From contig AP024683.1 of the NCBI GenBank assembly GCA_025999455.1, positions 1,743,501 through 1,807,500 of the forward strand: a stretch of DNA of 64,000 nucleotides, written 5' to 3'. Each line of letters begins with the position of its first letter. The stretch's first letter is position 1. This DNA is from Geminicoccaceae bacterium (GTDB lineage: Bacteria; Pseudomonadota; Alphaproteobacteria; Geminicoccales; Geminicoccaceae). Below are positions 46,303-55,263 of this stretch, one piece after another. The notes beneath the pieces were generated by a model. That model was not told where the DNA came from, searched no databases, and was given only the letters and a program-made list of their open reading frames with translations. A program made the position numbers and the translations under genes.

Positions 46303-47877
46303 TCAGGCGCGCAAGGTGCGGCGCAGCCGACCCAGGAGCTCGAGCCGCGAGCGGTCGTCGGGCAGCTGGCGGATCTCGTCGGCGATGTCGAGCAGGAGTC
46401 GGGCATAGGCATTGTGCCAATCCGCGACCGCGCTCGCGAAGCGCGGCTCGAGCCGGCGCGGGCCGGGTAGCGGCTCGGCCGGGCCGTCGCGCCGCAGGGC
46501 GAAGCGCTGGTCGAGCTGGGGGAGGAGAATCCGCAAGGGGTCGACGCCCGCCGCCGCGAGCTCGGCGCGCAGCGCCGCGGCGGCCGTCTCCTCGCCGCGG
46601 ACGAGGAAGATCGACCCAGCGACCGGGCCGCGCTCCAGGATCCAATCGCGCAGCGCGCGCCGGTCGGCGTGGGCGGCGAGGGCGTCGGTCCGGCGGATCC
46701 GGGCGCGGACCGCGACCTCCTCGCCGTCGACCCGCACCCGCCGCTCGCCCGAGAGGATCACCTGGCCGAGCCCCCCCGCCGGTTGGTGGCCGACGACCAG
46801 GAGTGTCGCCTGCGGCCGCCAGAGATGCTCGCGGAGGTGGCGGCCGAGCCGGCCGGCCTCGTCGAGCCCGCCCGCGGCGAGGAGGATCGCCCGGCCCTCG
46901 GCGCGCGCGACCACGGACGTCGCTTCGTCGGTCTCGGCGAGGACGAGGTGCCGGCTCGCGAGGAGCCGGGCCGGCTCGAAGGATCCGGGAGGTTCCGGGG
47001 GATGGCGGCCGAAGAGGCGGATCGCGGCGGCGGCGAGCGGGGTGTCGAGGACGACCGGCAGCTCGGGAAGCTCGCCCCGCTCGATCGTCTCGAGCAGGAG
47101 CAGGAGGAGATCGCGGATCCGCTCGCCCGCGAAGGCGGGGATCAAGACGGGGCCGCCGGCCGCGAGCCCCTCACCGACCTCGCGGACGAGGGTGCGGCGA
47201 GGATCCTCGCCGCCGGTCTCGGACCGCTCCCGGCTCCCGGCCGTACATTCGACGACGAGCTGATCGAGCCCCTCGGGCCCGGGCGGGCGAGGGCCGAGCG
47301 TGCCGAGCTCGCCCGCGAAGAGGAGCCGCTGGGCCGACCCGCCGGCCTCCTCGACGAGGAGCTCGATCGCGCTCGCGGCGAGCTCGCCCGGGGCCGCCCA
47401 GAAGCGGGCCCGCACACCGGGGCCGGGCTCGAACCAGCGGCCGGCGTCGCAGGCCTCGAGCCGCTCGAGGCAGCGCGCCGCATCGGCTCGCGAGAAGAGC
47501 GGCCGGGTCTCGGGCAGGCCGCGGCGGCGGGCGCGGGCGTTGCGCTCGGCCGCCTCGGCCTCCAGTCGCGCCGCCAGGTCGGGGAGGACGAAGCCCAAGA
47601 AATCGGTGGTCGATTCGAGCGCCATGATCGGGCCGCGCAGACCGCCGCGCAGCAGCACCGGGGCGAGCCCGGCGCGGTCCGGCCGGGCGCTCGCGAGGAG
47701 GACGAAGTCGAGGCTCCCGGGGGAGAAGAGCGGGTCGCGGTGGTTGAGCGCGCGCAAGGTGCGGGTTCCCTCGAAGAGCCCGCACTCGACCAGGAAGCGG
47801 CCCTGGTCGTGTTCGACCAGGCAGCAGCTTCCGCTGACCGTCGAGGCACCTCCGTGGAAGGTGAGGCGGATCGGCAT
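46303..47877 (-). CDS. Metallo-beta-lactamase/beta-CASP homologue with lost metal ligands
   Basis: 524 residues from an ATG behind GGGAG. The start TFHGGASTVSGSCCLVE, the middle segment VLIPAFAGERIRDLLLLLL, and VVLDTPLAAAAIRLFGRHPP match the MBL plus beta-CASP architecture of RNA-processing/CPSF-73-type enzymes. But the HxHxDH motif reads ASARPDRAG (Ser63, Arg65, Asp67, Arg68), the DAGHILGS His is Gly164, GDLG is GELG (Glu190), and the C-terminal HGE is RGE. Only Asp67 and the late AAHAD His remain. The frame is uninterrupted, so the protein is probably a non-catalytic relative, perhaps RNA-binding. Confidence 0.88.
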   Translation of the reverse strand: MPIRLTFHGGASTVSGSCCLVEHDQGRFLVECGLFEGTRTLRALNHRDPLFSPGSLDFVLLASARPDRAGLAPVLLRGGLRGPIMALESTTDFLGFVLPDLAARLEAEAAERNARARRRGLPETRPLFSRADAARCLERLEACDAGRWFEPGPGVRARFWAAPGELAASAIELLVEEAGGSAQRLLFAGELGTLGPRPPGPEGLDQLVVECTAGSRERSETGGEDPRRTLVREVGEGLAAGGPVLIPAFAGERIRDLLLLLLETIERGELPELPVVLDTPLAAAAIRLFGRHPPEPPGSFEPARLLASRHLVLAETDEATSVVARAEGRAILLAAGGLDEAGRLGRHLREHLWRPQATLLVVGHQPAGGLGQVILSGERRVRVDGEEVAVRARIRRTDALAAHADRRALRDWILERGPVAGSIFLVRGEETAAAALRAELAAAGVDPLRILLPQLDQRFALRRDGPAEPLPGPRRLEPRFASAVADWHNAYARLLLDIADEIRQLPDDRSRLELLGRLRRTLRA

Positions 47878-47963
47878 CCCGTCTCCCGCGCAGCGTCGCC
47901 GTCGTGGCCCGCTGCTAGCAGCGGCACCGGCGTCCAGCAGCTTCAAGGTGAATTTTTAGACCT

Positions 47964-48860
47964 TTATTCGCGTGAAGCGTAGTGCTCGCGGATCGCTTGC
48001 CAGGCCTGCTCGGCGGTCTCGACGAACCGGAAGATCGCCAGATCGTGCTGGTCGATCACGCCCTGCTCGACCATTGCTTCGAAGTTGATGATGCTCCGCC
48101 AATAATTCTCGTCGAACAAAAGCACCGGCATCGATCGGGCTTTCCTGGTCTGGATGAGACAGAGCGTTTCGAAGAGCTCGTCGAGCGTACCGTAACCGCC
48201 CGGAAAGACCACGAGCGCTCGGGCCCGGGTCAGAAGATGCATCTTGCGGAGCGCGAAATAGTGGAAGCGGAAGCAGAGCTCGGGGGTGACCCAGGCGTTG
48301 GGCGCTTGCTCCTGCGGCAGGACGATGTTGTGGCCGACCGTCGGCGCCCCGGCCTCGGCGGCACCCCGATTGGCCGCTTCCATGATCCCGGGGCCGCCGC
48401 CCGTGACGATGACGTAGCGGGGCCGGCCGCCGTCGGCGCTCTCGCGCGACACGAGCGCGGCGAACCGGCGCGCCTCCTCGTAGTGGCGGGAGAGCTGCTC
48501 GAGGCGGAGCGCGATCGCGAGCTTGCGCGCCGCTTCCGCATCGCCGGGTCGGGCACGCGCCTGCTCTTCGGCCTCGATCCGCCGCAGTCGGGCCTGTTCG
48601 GGCTCGACGATCCGGGCGCTGCCGAAGACCACGATGGTCGCATCGATCCCGCGGGCCTGGAGCTCGAGCTCGGGCTTCAGGAGCTCGAGCTGGAGCCGCA
48701 CCGGCCGCAGCTCCTCGCGCAAGAGGAAGTCGATGTCGGTGAAGGCGAGCCGGTAGCTCGGCGAGCGGGTCTGCGGGGTGTCGAGCCGCGGTGGCTCGCG
48801 CAGCGCGTCTTCCCGCGCGGTCGGCAGAGGCACGTGCGACTCGGGCTCGCGCAGCGCCAT
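47964..48860 (-). CDS. LOG-family protein (cytokinin riboside phosphoribohydrolase-like, TIGR00730)
   Basis: 298 residues from an ATG at 48860 behind GGAGACC. Rossmann-type fold with VIVTGGGPGIMEAANRGA and the LOG active-site motif FPGGYGTLDELFE, with Arg and Glu for AMP-ribose hydrolysis, as in LOG/YgdH nucleosidase proteins. An N-terminal extension of about 90 residues, including LLREELRPVRLQLELLKPELEL, is longer than short LOG proteins and typical of the larger bacterial group. The normal role is nucleotide cleavage in salvage or cytokinin-like chemistry. Confidence 0.87.
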   Translation of the reverse strand: MALREPESHVPLPTAREDALREPPRLDTPQTRSPSYRLAFTDIDFLLREELRPVRLQLELLKPELELQARGIDATIVVFGSARIVEPEQARLRRIEAEEQARARPGDAEAARKLAIALRLEQLSRHYEEARRFAALVSRESADGGRPRYVIVTGGGPGIMEAANRGAAEAGAPTVGHNIVLPQEQAPNAWVTPELCFRFHYFALRKMHLLTRARALVVFPGGYGTLDELFETLCLIQTRKARSMPVLLFDENYWRSIINFEAMVEQGVIDQHDLAIFRFVETAEQAWQAIREHYASRE

Positions 48861-48976
48861 GGCAGGTCTCCGGAACGGGCGGCTCGCACACCGCGGGCCG
48901 CCCTTGTGGCGCAAGGGCGCGCGCGATGCAATCGCCGCGCGAGGAGCGCGCGCGGCCTTGTCCGGAAAACGACGAA

Positions 48977-48999
48977 GCCCCGGCGGAGGCCGCCGGGGC
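48977..48999 (-). terminator. Intrinsic terminator after the phasin gene
   Basis: On the minus strand the stem GCCCCGGCGG/CCGCCGGGGC (48999-48990 with 48986-48977) has a three-base loop and is followed after a short spacer by TTTT (48969-48966). It lies 30 bases past the phasin stop and closes a one-gene transcript. Confidence 0.75.
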
Positions 49000-49029
49000 C
49001 GGTCGTCGACGAGGAAGGCGCGCGGCCGA

Positions 49030-49401
49030 TCAGGCGGCGAGCGACTTGACCTCGTCGAGGTTGGCGGTGGCGCGCTTGACCAGGAGGTCGACGACCTCGG
49101 CCTGCGCCTTCATGCCCAGATCGAGCGTCTCCTTGGCGTCGGCCATGGCCTTCTCGATGACGGCCTTGGCCTCGTCCACGTACTCCTTGGGCTGCTTCTT
49201 GGCGTCGAAGCCCTTCACGAAGCCGTCGAACTTGGCGAACGACTCCTTCATCATCTCGACCTGCCGCTTGGCGACGGTCTGCCAGAAGTCGAACACGACC
49301 TTCTGCGCCGCCACCGCGGTCTCGAGGTTCGCCTTGTGCAGGGCGATCCAGGCCTCGAGGTCGAACTTGGGCAGGACGGTGGAAGCGGTTTTGGCAGTCA
49401 C
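49030..49401 (-). CDS. Phasin family protein
   Basis: 123 residues from a GTG behind GGAGG. Helical, Lys/Glu/Ala-rich, without Cys; the pattern FDLEAWIALHKANLETAVAAQKVVFDFWQTVAKRQVEMMKE matches the phasin 2 family found in alphaproteobacteria. Phasins coat polyhydroxyalkanoate granules, controlling their size and polymer release. The phaC at 25.5 kb is the obvious functional partner. A promoter upstream and a terminator downstream show it is a single-gene transcript. Confidence 0.9.
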   Translation of the reverse strand: MTAKTASTVLPKFDLEAWIALHKANLETAVAAQKVVFDFWQTVAKRQVEMMKESFAKFDGFVKGFDAKKQPKEYVDEAKAVIEKAMADAKETLDLGMKAQAEVVDLLVKRATANLDEVKSLAA

Positions 49402-49438
49402 GGGACCCTCCTCCGGGCGTTTGCTGCGGTGCACAATG

Positions 49439-49467
49439 GATATCGCATTGCAGTAGGAACGGATCAA
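49439..49467 (-). promoter_or_regulatory. Sigma-70-type promoter for the phasin gene
   Basis: On the minus strand TTGATC (49467-49462) is 17 bases from GATATC (49444-49439), and the expected start near 49432 leaves about 30 bases of leader before the GTG at 49401. Confidence 0.55.
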
Positions 49468-49535
49468 GTGGCGGCCGGCCCGACCGGCGCGATTTCCGCG
49501 CCGAGGCCTGCGGCGCGCGGTCGCAGGGACCTCCC

Positions 49536-50153
49536 TCAGCCGATCCGGGAAAGCAGCGGGCCGACCCGGCGCAGGACCGCCACACCGCCCTCGAGGCTGC
49601 GGCGCAGCACGGCGCGCGTCCGTTCGAGGCCGGGGCTCGGATCGGCGAGGAAAACGGCGAGCGTCTCCAGGGTCAAAAACGTGCCGCCGATCTCCTGGGC
49701 GGCCCGCTCGGCGCCGCGGCCGGGCACCCGGGCGACGTCCAGGAAGGCGTGCACGAGGCGGGAGAGAGCGAAGATCATCGGCACCCAATGATGCGGGTGC
49801 GAGGGCCAGAGCTTGGCCCGGATCATGGTGCCGGTGAGGGTGCGGTGCGGGGCGAGGGCCTCGAACCAGCGCAGCATCACGGCCTCGAGCCGCACGGCCG
49901 GGTCGGGGTCGGCCAGGAGCTCGGGCGGGGTCGACCAGACGGCGTCCAGTGCGCGCGCGAACCAGGCGTTCGCGATCGCGTCGGTGTCCGGGAAGAGCGC
50001 CGCGACCTCGCGGAGCGGCACGCCCGCCCGCTCCGCGACCTCGCTCAAGCGGAGCTGGTCGAACCCTTTCTCCTCGGCGAGCGCGAGGGCGACCTCGAGG
50101 ATCCGGTCCCGATCGACCGCGGGCGCTTCGGGCGGCGGCGGTCGCCGGGCCAA
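49536..50153 (-). CDS. TetR-family transcriptional regulator
   Basis: 205 residues from a TTG. The helix-turn-helix RDRILEVALALAEEKGFDQLRLSEVAERAGVPLREVAALFPDTDAIANAWF is typical of TetR DNA-binding domains; the C-terminal ligand domain has no close model I recall. The gene starts seven bases after the HCDH stop and is read in the same direction, so it may be co-transcribed with it and may regulate fatty-acid or PHA-related metabolism. Ligand unknown. Confidence 0.85.
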   Translation of the reverse strand: MARRPPPPEAPAVDRDRILEVALALAEEKGFDQLRLSEVAERAGVPLREVAALFPDTDAIANAWFARALDAVWSTPPELLADPDPAVRLEAVMLRWFEALAPHRTLTGTMIRAKLWPSHPHHWVPMIFALSRLVHAFLDVARVPGRGAERAAQEIGGTFLTLETLAVFLADPSPGLERTRAVLRRSLEGGVAVLRRVGPLLSRIG

Positions 50154-50159
50154 GGGGCC

Positions 50160-51260
50160 TCAGCTCGTGAGCCGGCCCACCCGGTCGAGCGAAGCGGGCC
50201 GGGGAAGACCGTAGCGGGCGAGCGCCGGGGCCACGATCCGCTCGACCTCGGCCTTGCCGAGTTGGTCCATGAGCGCGCAGGGCGGCTTCGCGAAGCGCAG
50301 CGCCTCGCGCGCGCCCGTGTCGATGTCGGCGGGCGAGGCGACCCCCTCGTCGAGCTCCTGGAGCACGGCCAGGAACACACCGAGCCGGAGCCGATCGCGG
50401 ATCACCGCCCGCCGCTCGGCCGGGATCTCGCCGACCTCGCCGATCTCCCAGCTGCGATCGGCTTCACCGACCTCGATCAGGCTCTTCGCCGGGGCGTAGA
50501 AGGGCCCGAGCGGGGCCAGGTTGCGGATCGCGTGGAGATTGATGCGCGGCTTGATGAGGTTCTGGACGCGGAACGGGCCCGCCGCCGCCCCGACCGCTTC
50601 CTCGGCCACCGCGTCGACCTCGGCCGTGGTCGCGAGGCCCTCGTCGAGGAGTCGGCAGGCCTCGTTCGTGTAGGGGCAGAAGAAGCGGTTGATCGCGAAG
50701 CCGTAGGCGTCCTTGCAGGTGATCGGCTTCTTGCCGGTCGCCCGGCAGAAGGCGAGGCCGGCCTCGACCGTCGCCGCTGCGGTGGCTTCGCCGCGCACGA
50801 CCTCGACGATCGGGTTGATCTGCGCCGGGCTGAAATAATGCAGGCCCAAGAAGCGCTCGGGGCGGGCCACGTGGCGGGCGAGCTCGCTCACCCGAAGACA
50901 GCTCGTGTTCGTGGCGACGAGCGTATCCGCGGGCAAGAGCCGCGAGAGCTCCTCGAAGAGCCGGGCCTTGAGGTCGAAATCCTCGAAGATCGCCTCGATC
51001 ACGAGATCGGCCGGGGCGAGCTCGGCGAGTCCCGAGACGGCCGAAAGACGACCGGCCGCCGCATCGGCCTCGTCCGCGCGCAACCGGCCGCGCTCCACAC
51101 TCTTGGCCCAGAAGGCCTTGGCTTGCGCGATCGCCGCCTGCGCCGCCTCCGGGCGGGCGTCGTAGAGCCGGACCGCGATCCCGTGCTGGGCGACGTTGGT
51201 CGCGATGCCGGTCCCCATGGTCCCGGTCCCGACGATCCCGACCGTACGGATCTCCTTCAT
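50160..51260 (-). CDS. 3-hydroxyacyl-CoA dehydrogenase
   Basis: 366 residues. NAD-binding GTGTMGTGIA, VIEAIFEDFDLKARLFEEL, TNTSCLRVSELA, ERFLGLHYFSPAQINPIVEVV and GFAINRFFCPYTNEACRLL match the HCDH N- and C-terminal domains of stand-alone fatty-acid or butyryl-CoA-type dehydrogenases. The conserved His in GLHYFSP and Glu are present. The enzyme oxidises (S)-3-hydroxyacyl-CoA to 3-ketoacyl-CoA with NAD+. No thiolase or hydratase is adjacent. The C-terminus extends further than the short HbdA-type proteins (about 290 residues). Confidence 0.92.
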   Translation of the reverse strand: MKEIRTVGIVGTGTMGTGIATNVAQHGIAVRLYDARPEAAQAAIAQAKAFWAKSVERGRLRADEADAAAGRLSAVSGLAELAPADLVIEAIFEDFDLKARLFEELSRLLPADTLVATNTSCLRVSELARHVARPERFLGLHYFSPAQINPIVEVVRGEATAAATVEAGLAFCRATGKKPITCKDAYGFAINRFFCPYTNEACRLLDEGLATTAEVDAVAEEAVGAAAGPFRVQNLIKPRINLHAIRNLAPLGPFYAPAKSLIEVGEADRSWEIGEVGEIPAERRAVIRDRLRLGVFLAVLQELDEGVASPADIDTGAREALRFAKPPCALMDQLGKAEVERIVAPALARYGLPRPASLDRVGRLTS

Positions 51261-51297
51261 GCTCTTCCCCCGAGCGCCGAGCGAGCGGAAGCCGGTG

Positions 51298-51738
51298 TCA
51301 GTCCACGAGGTGGGCCGGCAGCTCGTGGACCGAGACCCAGGTGAGGTCCTTGTCGACCTCCTTGACGATCTTCTCCTTGACCTTCTCGGCGAGCACCTCG
51401 CGCAGCTCGCCCAGCATCTTGGGCGGGGCCACGAGCATCAGCCGGGCGAAGCGGCCCTCGTTGGCGGCCGCTTCCAGGGTCGAGGCGAGCTCGCGGGCGA
51501 AGCGCTCCTTCTCGACCTCCTTGGGGTCGGTCGAAGGCTCCATGGCGTGGCGGTTGCCGACGTGGCTCGAATCGACGCTGCGGCCCGGCCGGTCGGCCAG
51601 GAGCTCGGTGCCCTTCTCGCGGGCACGGCCGACGAGCTCGGGCATCACGAGCTCGAGGCCGCCCACCTTGGGATCGCCCTGGAAGATCCGGGCCCGCGCC
51701 CCGTCGGCCACCACCACCCACATCGTCCGGTTCGGCAT
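51298..51738 (-). CDS. Host-attachment-protein family (PF10116-like)
   Basis: 146 residues. WVVVADGARARIFQ near the N-terminus, a Gly/Arg-rich linker with DSSHVGNRHAMEPSTDPKEVEKERFARELA and ARLMLVAPPKMLGELREVLAEKV fit the family once named for Agrobacterium attachment genes and now seen as relatives of eRF1/baeRF domain proteins. No signal peptide or membrane segment is seen, so a cytoplasmic place is more likely than a surface one. Function unproven. Confidence 0.8.
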   Translation of the reverse strand: MPNRTMWVVVADGARARIFQGDPKVGGLELVMPELVGRAREKGTELLADRPGRSVDSSHVGNRHAMEPSTDPKEVEKERFARELASTLEAAANEGRFARLMLVAPPKMLGELREVLAEKVKEKIVKEVDKDLTWVSVHELPAHLVD

Positions 51739-51772
51739 CGCGATCGGTCCCTCGTTGCAACGGTGCGCCGGA

Positions 51773-52021
51773 TCAGCGGCCTTCGTCGTCCGCTTCGTCC
51801 GCGGTCAAGATGTCGTAGACGAGTGCGGCCCGCCCTTCGAGCGGGTGCGGCGCCTCGCCGAGCACGTCCGCGGCCCCGCTCGCCCACAAGACCGCCTTTT
51901 CGATCTCGGCGATCGTGGCCCCCGTGGCGAGGATCTGGGCGAGCTTTTCCGGATCGTCGTCGCGCACGATCCGGGCGATCTCGCTCAAGGTCGGGCGGCT
52001 CTCGGAGGCGGGCGTCGTCAT
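51773..52021 (-). CDS. Small hypothetical protein
   Basis: 82 residues from an ATG at 52021 behind GGAGAG. Acidic, with two helical segments (LSEIARIVRDDDPEKLAQIL and AEIEKAVLWASGAADVLG) and a short C-terminal LVYDILTADEADDEGR. No family is recognised. Codon use and the ribosome site support a real gene. It lies between the USP-like protein and the attachment-family gene on the same strand. Confidence 0.65.
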   Translation of the reverse strand: MTTPASESRPTLSEIARIVRDDDPEKLAQILATGATIAEIEKAVLWASGAADVLGEAPHPLEGRAALVYDILTADEADDEGR

Positions 52022-52069
52022 GATGCTCTCCAACTGGGGGCGGCGATCGCCCGGCACAAGGTCCGAAGC

Positions 52070-52804
52070 TCAAGCGGGCGGCTGTGCCGTCGGGCGGAGC
52101 GCCTCGACCGCGGCCCGCCAGGCCGCCCGGTCCTCGCAGGCGTCGATCAGCACGAGGCCCGGTGCGAGGGCCCGCAGCCGCGCGGCGAGCCGATCGACGT
52201 CACCCACGGGGCAGGTCTCGATGCGCGCCTCCTCGCCCAGGACCGCGCGGGCTTCCGCCGCCGCGCGCTCGTCGCCGGCGATCACGAGGAGCGGCAATTG
52301 GGTGCGGCGGGCGACCTCGCGGGCGAGCTCCGGACCGGCCCGCCCGCCGCGATGGACGAGCACGAGGGGACCGCCCGGCCGGCTCATCACGAGGACGGGG
52401 CAGGGCAGACGCGCCGGCGGCTCCTCGGGCCACAGGCTCGCCGGCGTGGCGACCGCGAGCACGTCGCCCGTGCCGACGGTCACGGTCTCGAGCCCGCGGC
52501 TCGTCTCGATCCGCCAGCGCACCCGCCGGCTGCGGGTCACTTCCGCGAGCCGGTGGCGGGCGCGCTCGGCGAAGACCCGGATCATGCGCTCGGTCGCGGC
52601 GACGTCGAAATCGTGCTCGCCGGCCCCGGTGCGGCTCACGATCCGGGTGAAGGGAAGCGCCGCGGAGGCCAGGAGCCGCCGGTCCTCGACGAGCACGGCG
52701 ACCATCTCGCGCTCCAGCCGCTCGGCCATGGAAAGGGCCACGTCGAGCAGCGCGAGGGCGGTTTCCTCGGGCGGGAGGGCGACCAGGAGCCGCGCCGGGT
52801 TCAC
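52070..52804 (-). CDS. Universal-stress-protein-like/nucleotide-binding protein
   Basis: 244 residues from a GTG overlapping the Lon-like stop (GTGA). ARLLVALPPEETALALLDVALSMAERLEREMVAVLVEDRRLLA resembles the N-terminal USP-like fold, and a second half starts GPLVLVHRGGRAGPELAREVARR, followed by LPLLVIAG. A Gly-x-Gly nucleotide loop is not clear, so ATP binding is uncertain. The gene is translationally coupled to the protease gene and may serve it as a partner. The function is inference. Confidence 0.6.
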   Translation of the reverse strand: MNPARLLVALPPEETALALLDVALSMAERLEREMVAVLVEDRRLLASAALPFTRIVSRTGAGEHDFDVAATERMIRVFAERARHRLAEVTRSRRVRWRIETSRGLETVTVGTGDVLAVATPASLWPEEPPARLPCPVLVMSRPGGPLVLVHRGGRAGPELAREVARRTQLPLLVIAGDERAAAEARAVLGEEARIETCPVGDVDRLAARLRALAPGLVLIDACEDRAAWRAAVEALRPTAQPPA

Positions 52805-55224
52805 GAGCCTTCCTCCTCGCGCTTCGCCCGCTCCTCGCCCTCGCGGGCGGCGAAGGCCTTGCGCTTCTCGGCGAGCGCCACGAGCCGGTCTTCCGCCTTG
52901 CGGAACACCGTGCCTTCGGGGAAGCGACCGTCCGGCCCGCGCACCCCGGCCGGGATCCCGGTCAGGATCTCGATGCCTTCGGCGATGGTGCGGACCGGCC
53001 AGATCTTGAACTTCCCCGCTGCGACCGCCTCGCGGACCCGCGCGTGCAGCATGAGATGCCGCACGTTGGTGGCCGGGATCAAGACGCCGTGGCTGCCGTC
53101 GAGGCCGCGGGCGGCACAGAGGTCGAAGAAGCCCTCGATCTTCTCGTTGACCCCGCCGATCGCCTGGACGTTGCCGTACTGGTCGACCGAGCCCGTGACC
53201 GCGAGGCTCTGCCGGATCGGGACCTCGGCGATCGCCGAAAGGAGCGCATAGAGCTCGGTCGAGGAGGCGCTGTCGCCCTCGATGCCGCCGTACGACTGTT
53301 CGAAGACGAGCGTGGCCGAGAGCGAGAGCGGCAGATCGGGGGTGAAGGTCGCGGCCAAGAAGCCCGAGAGGATCAACACACCCTTGGAGTGGATGGGGCC
53401 GCCGAGCTTCACCTCGCGCTCGATGTCGATGACCTGGCCGCTGCCCATCCGCACCCGTGCGGTGATCCGCGACGGCCGGCCGAAGGCGAGATCGCCGAGC
53501 TGGATGACGGAGAGGCCGTTCACCTGGCCCACCGCCTCGCCGCTCGTCGCGATCTGGACGGTCCCTTCGACGATCTGCTCGAGCGCCCGCTCCTTGAGCC
53601 GGCCGAGCCGGCGGTCGCGCGCCTCGAGCGCGGCATCGACCGCCGCCCGGTCGATCAGCGGCGCCGGGCCGGCGCGGAAATCGGCCTCGCGCAGGACGTC
53701 GGCCAGATGCTCGATCTCGGTCGAGAGCTTCTCGCGGTCCTCCGCACGCCGGGCGGCGTGCTCGAGCAGCCGGGCCACGCCGCACCGGCGCACCGGCTTC
53801 AAGCCTTCCTTGCGCGCGACCGTCGCGACGAGGCGGGAGAAGAGCGAGACCTTGCTCGCATCGCGCGGCAGCCGCTCGTCGAAATCGGCCGGGATCTTGA
53901 AGAGCCGGGCGAACTCCGGGTCGAGTTCGACCAGGAGGTAATAGAGGAGCCGCTCGCCCAGGAGCACGACCTTGACGTCGAGCGGCGCGGGCTCGGGCTC
54001 GAGCGTCTGGGTGCCCAGGACACCCAAAGCCTGGAGCGGGGATTCGACGCGGATCTCGCGGCTCGTGAGCGCGCGCTTCAAGGCGTCGTAGGCCAAGGGG
54101 CGGGTCAACAGCTTGCGCGCCTCGATCACGAGGTAGCCGCCGTTGGCGCGGTGCAGCGCACCCGCCCGGATCATCAAGAAGTCGGTCACGAGCGCGCCCA
54201 TCTCGGCGCGGTGCTCGATCCGGCCCACGAGACGTTCGAAGGTCGGATCGTCCTCGAGCACGACCGGGGCGGAGGTCTGGCCGGTGTGGTCGACGATGAG
54301 GTTGACCCGGTAGCGGCGGAAGAGCGGGTGGCCGTCCTCGATCGCGAGGGCCGCGGGTCCGATCTGCTCGGGGAGCTGGAGGAAGGCCTCGACGTGCTCG
54401 ATGATGTCGACCCGTGCGGCCTCCAAGAAGGCGATCACGTCGGGCAGGTCGCTCCACGCCGGGCGGATCGTCTCGAACAGGAAGTTGACCGCGAAGGCCG
54501 CCGTCTCGTCGTTGAGGGCTTTGATCTTCTCGCGGGTCTCCTTCATCCAGCGAGGTGCGTTGGCGAGCGCGTCCCGGAGTTTTTTCTGGAGGTTCTCGAC
54601 GGTCTGCTCGATCTGCTTGCGGATCGATTCGGGAAGGGCTTGGAAGATCTCGGGGGTGAGGACCCGCCCGTCGGCCACGGGCGCGAAGGCGAAGCCCATG
54701 GGCGAGCGGATGAGCGCCACGCTGTGCCGCTTGGCCTCCTCCTCGACCTCGGCGATCGCCTTTTCCTGCCGCTCCTTGAGCTCCTCTTCGACGACCTGCC
54801 GGCGGGTGCGGTACTCCTCGTTCTCGAAGGCGTTGCGCAGAGCCGGCAGGAGATCCATCAACAGCCGCTTGACGTCGGCCTCGAGCTTGGCGCCGCGCCC
54901 GGGCGGCAACCGCAAGAGCTTGGGTGCCCGGGGGTCCTTGAAGTTCGAGACGTAGCACCAGTCGCCCGAGGGTGGCTCGGCCTTGGCGCGTGCCTCGAGG
55001 AGTTGCAGGACCGTCGTGTGCTTGCCGATGCCGTCCGGCCCGAGCGCGTAGACGTTGTAGCCCGGCCGGCGCGTGGCGAGCGCGAAAGCGAGCGCCTCGA
55101 CCGCCCGCTCCTGACCGATCGTGTCGGCGAGATCGGGCAGCTCGGCGGTGGTTTCGAAGCCGAGCTCCTCCTCCGGGCAGCGCCAGGCGAGCGCCTCGGC
55201 GGGCAGCGGGTCGGGCAGGGGCAA
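52801..55224 (-). CDS. Lon-like ATP-dependent protease (AAA_32/LonC-type)
   Basis: 807 residues. The N-terminal AAA region has GPDGIGKHTTV as a divergent Walker A, an inserted coiled coil (about 130-230), and a C-terminal Lon proteolytic domain: GDSASS carries the catalytic Ser, and NEKIEGF carries the Lys that completes the Ser-Lys dyad; VTGSVDQYGNVQAIGGVNEKIEG and GVLIPATNVRHLML are Lon-specific. The family is separate from housekeeping Lon, which has the LonN domain, and its substrates are unknown. Stop overlaps the USP-like gene; the racemase-family gene ends 39 bases upstream. Confidence 0.9.
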   Translation of the reverse strand: MPLPDPLPAEALAWRCPEEELGFETTAELPDLADTIGQERAVEALAFALATRRPGYNVYALGPDGIGKHTTVLQLLEARAKAEPPSGDWCYVSNFKDPRAPKLLRLPPGRGAKLEADVKRLLMDLLPALRNAFENEEYRTRRQVVEEELKERQEKAIAEVEEEAKRHSVALIRSPMGFAFAPVADGRVLTPEIFQALPESIRKQIEQTVENLQKKLRDALANAPRWMKETREKIKALNDETAAFAVNFLFETIRPAWSDLPDVIAFLEAARVDIIEHVEAFLQLPEQIGPAALAIEDGHPLFRRYRVNLIVDHTGQTSAPVVLEDDPTFERLVGRIEHRAEMGALVTDFLMIRAGALHRANGGYLVIEARKLLTRPLAYDALKRALTSREIRVESPLQALGVLGTQTLEPEPAPLDVKVVLLGERLLYYLLVELDPEFARLFKIPADFDERLPRDASKVSLFSRLVATVARKEGLKPVRRCGVARLLEHAARRAEDREKLSTEIEHLADVLREADFRAGPAPLIDRAAVDAALEARDRRLGRLKERALEQIVEGTVQIATSGEAVGQVNGLSVIQLGDLAFGRPSRITARVRMGSGQVIDIEREVKLGGPIHSKGVLILSGFLAATFTPDLPLSLSATLVFEQSYGGIEGDSASSTELYALLSAIAEVPIRQSLAVTGSVDQYGNVQAIGGVNEKIEGFFDLCAARGLDGSHGVLIPATNVRHLMLHARVREAVAAGKFKIWPVRTIAEGIEILTGIPAGVRGPDGRFPEGTVFRKAEDRLVALAEKRKAFAAREGEERAKREEEGS

Positions 55225-55263
55225 GGGCGTCTCCTCGAGCGGCGTCGGCCGCGGCCGATGCAG

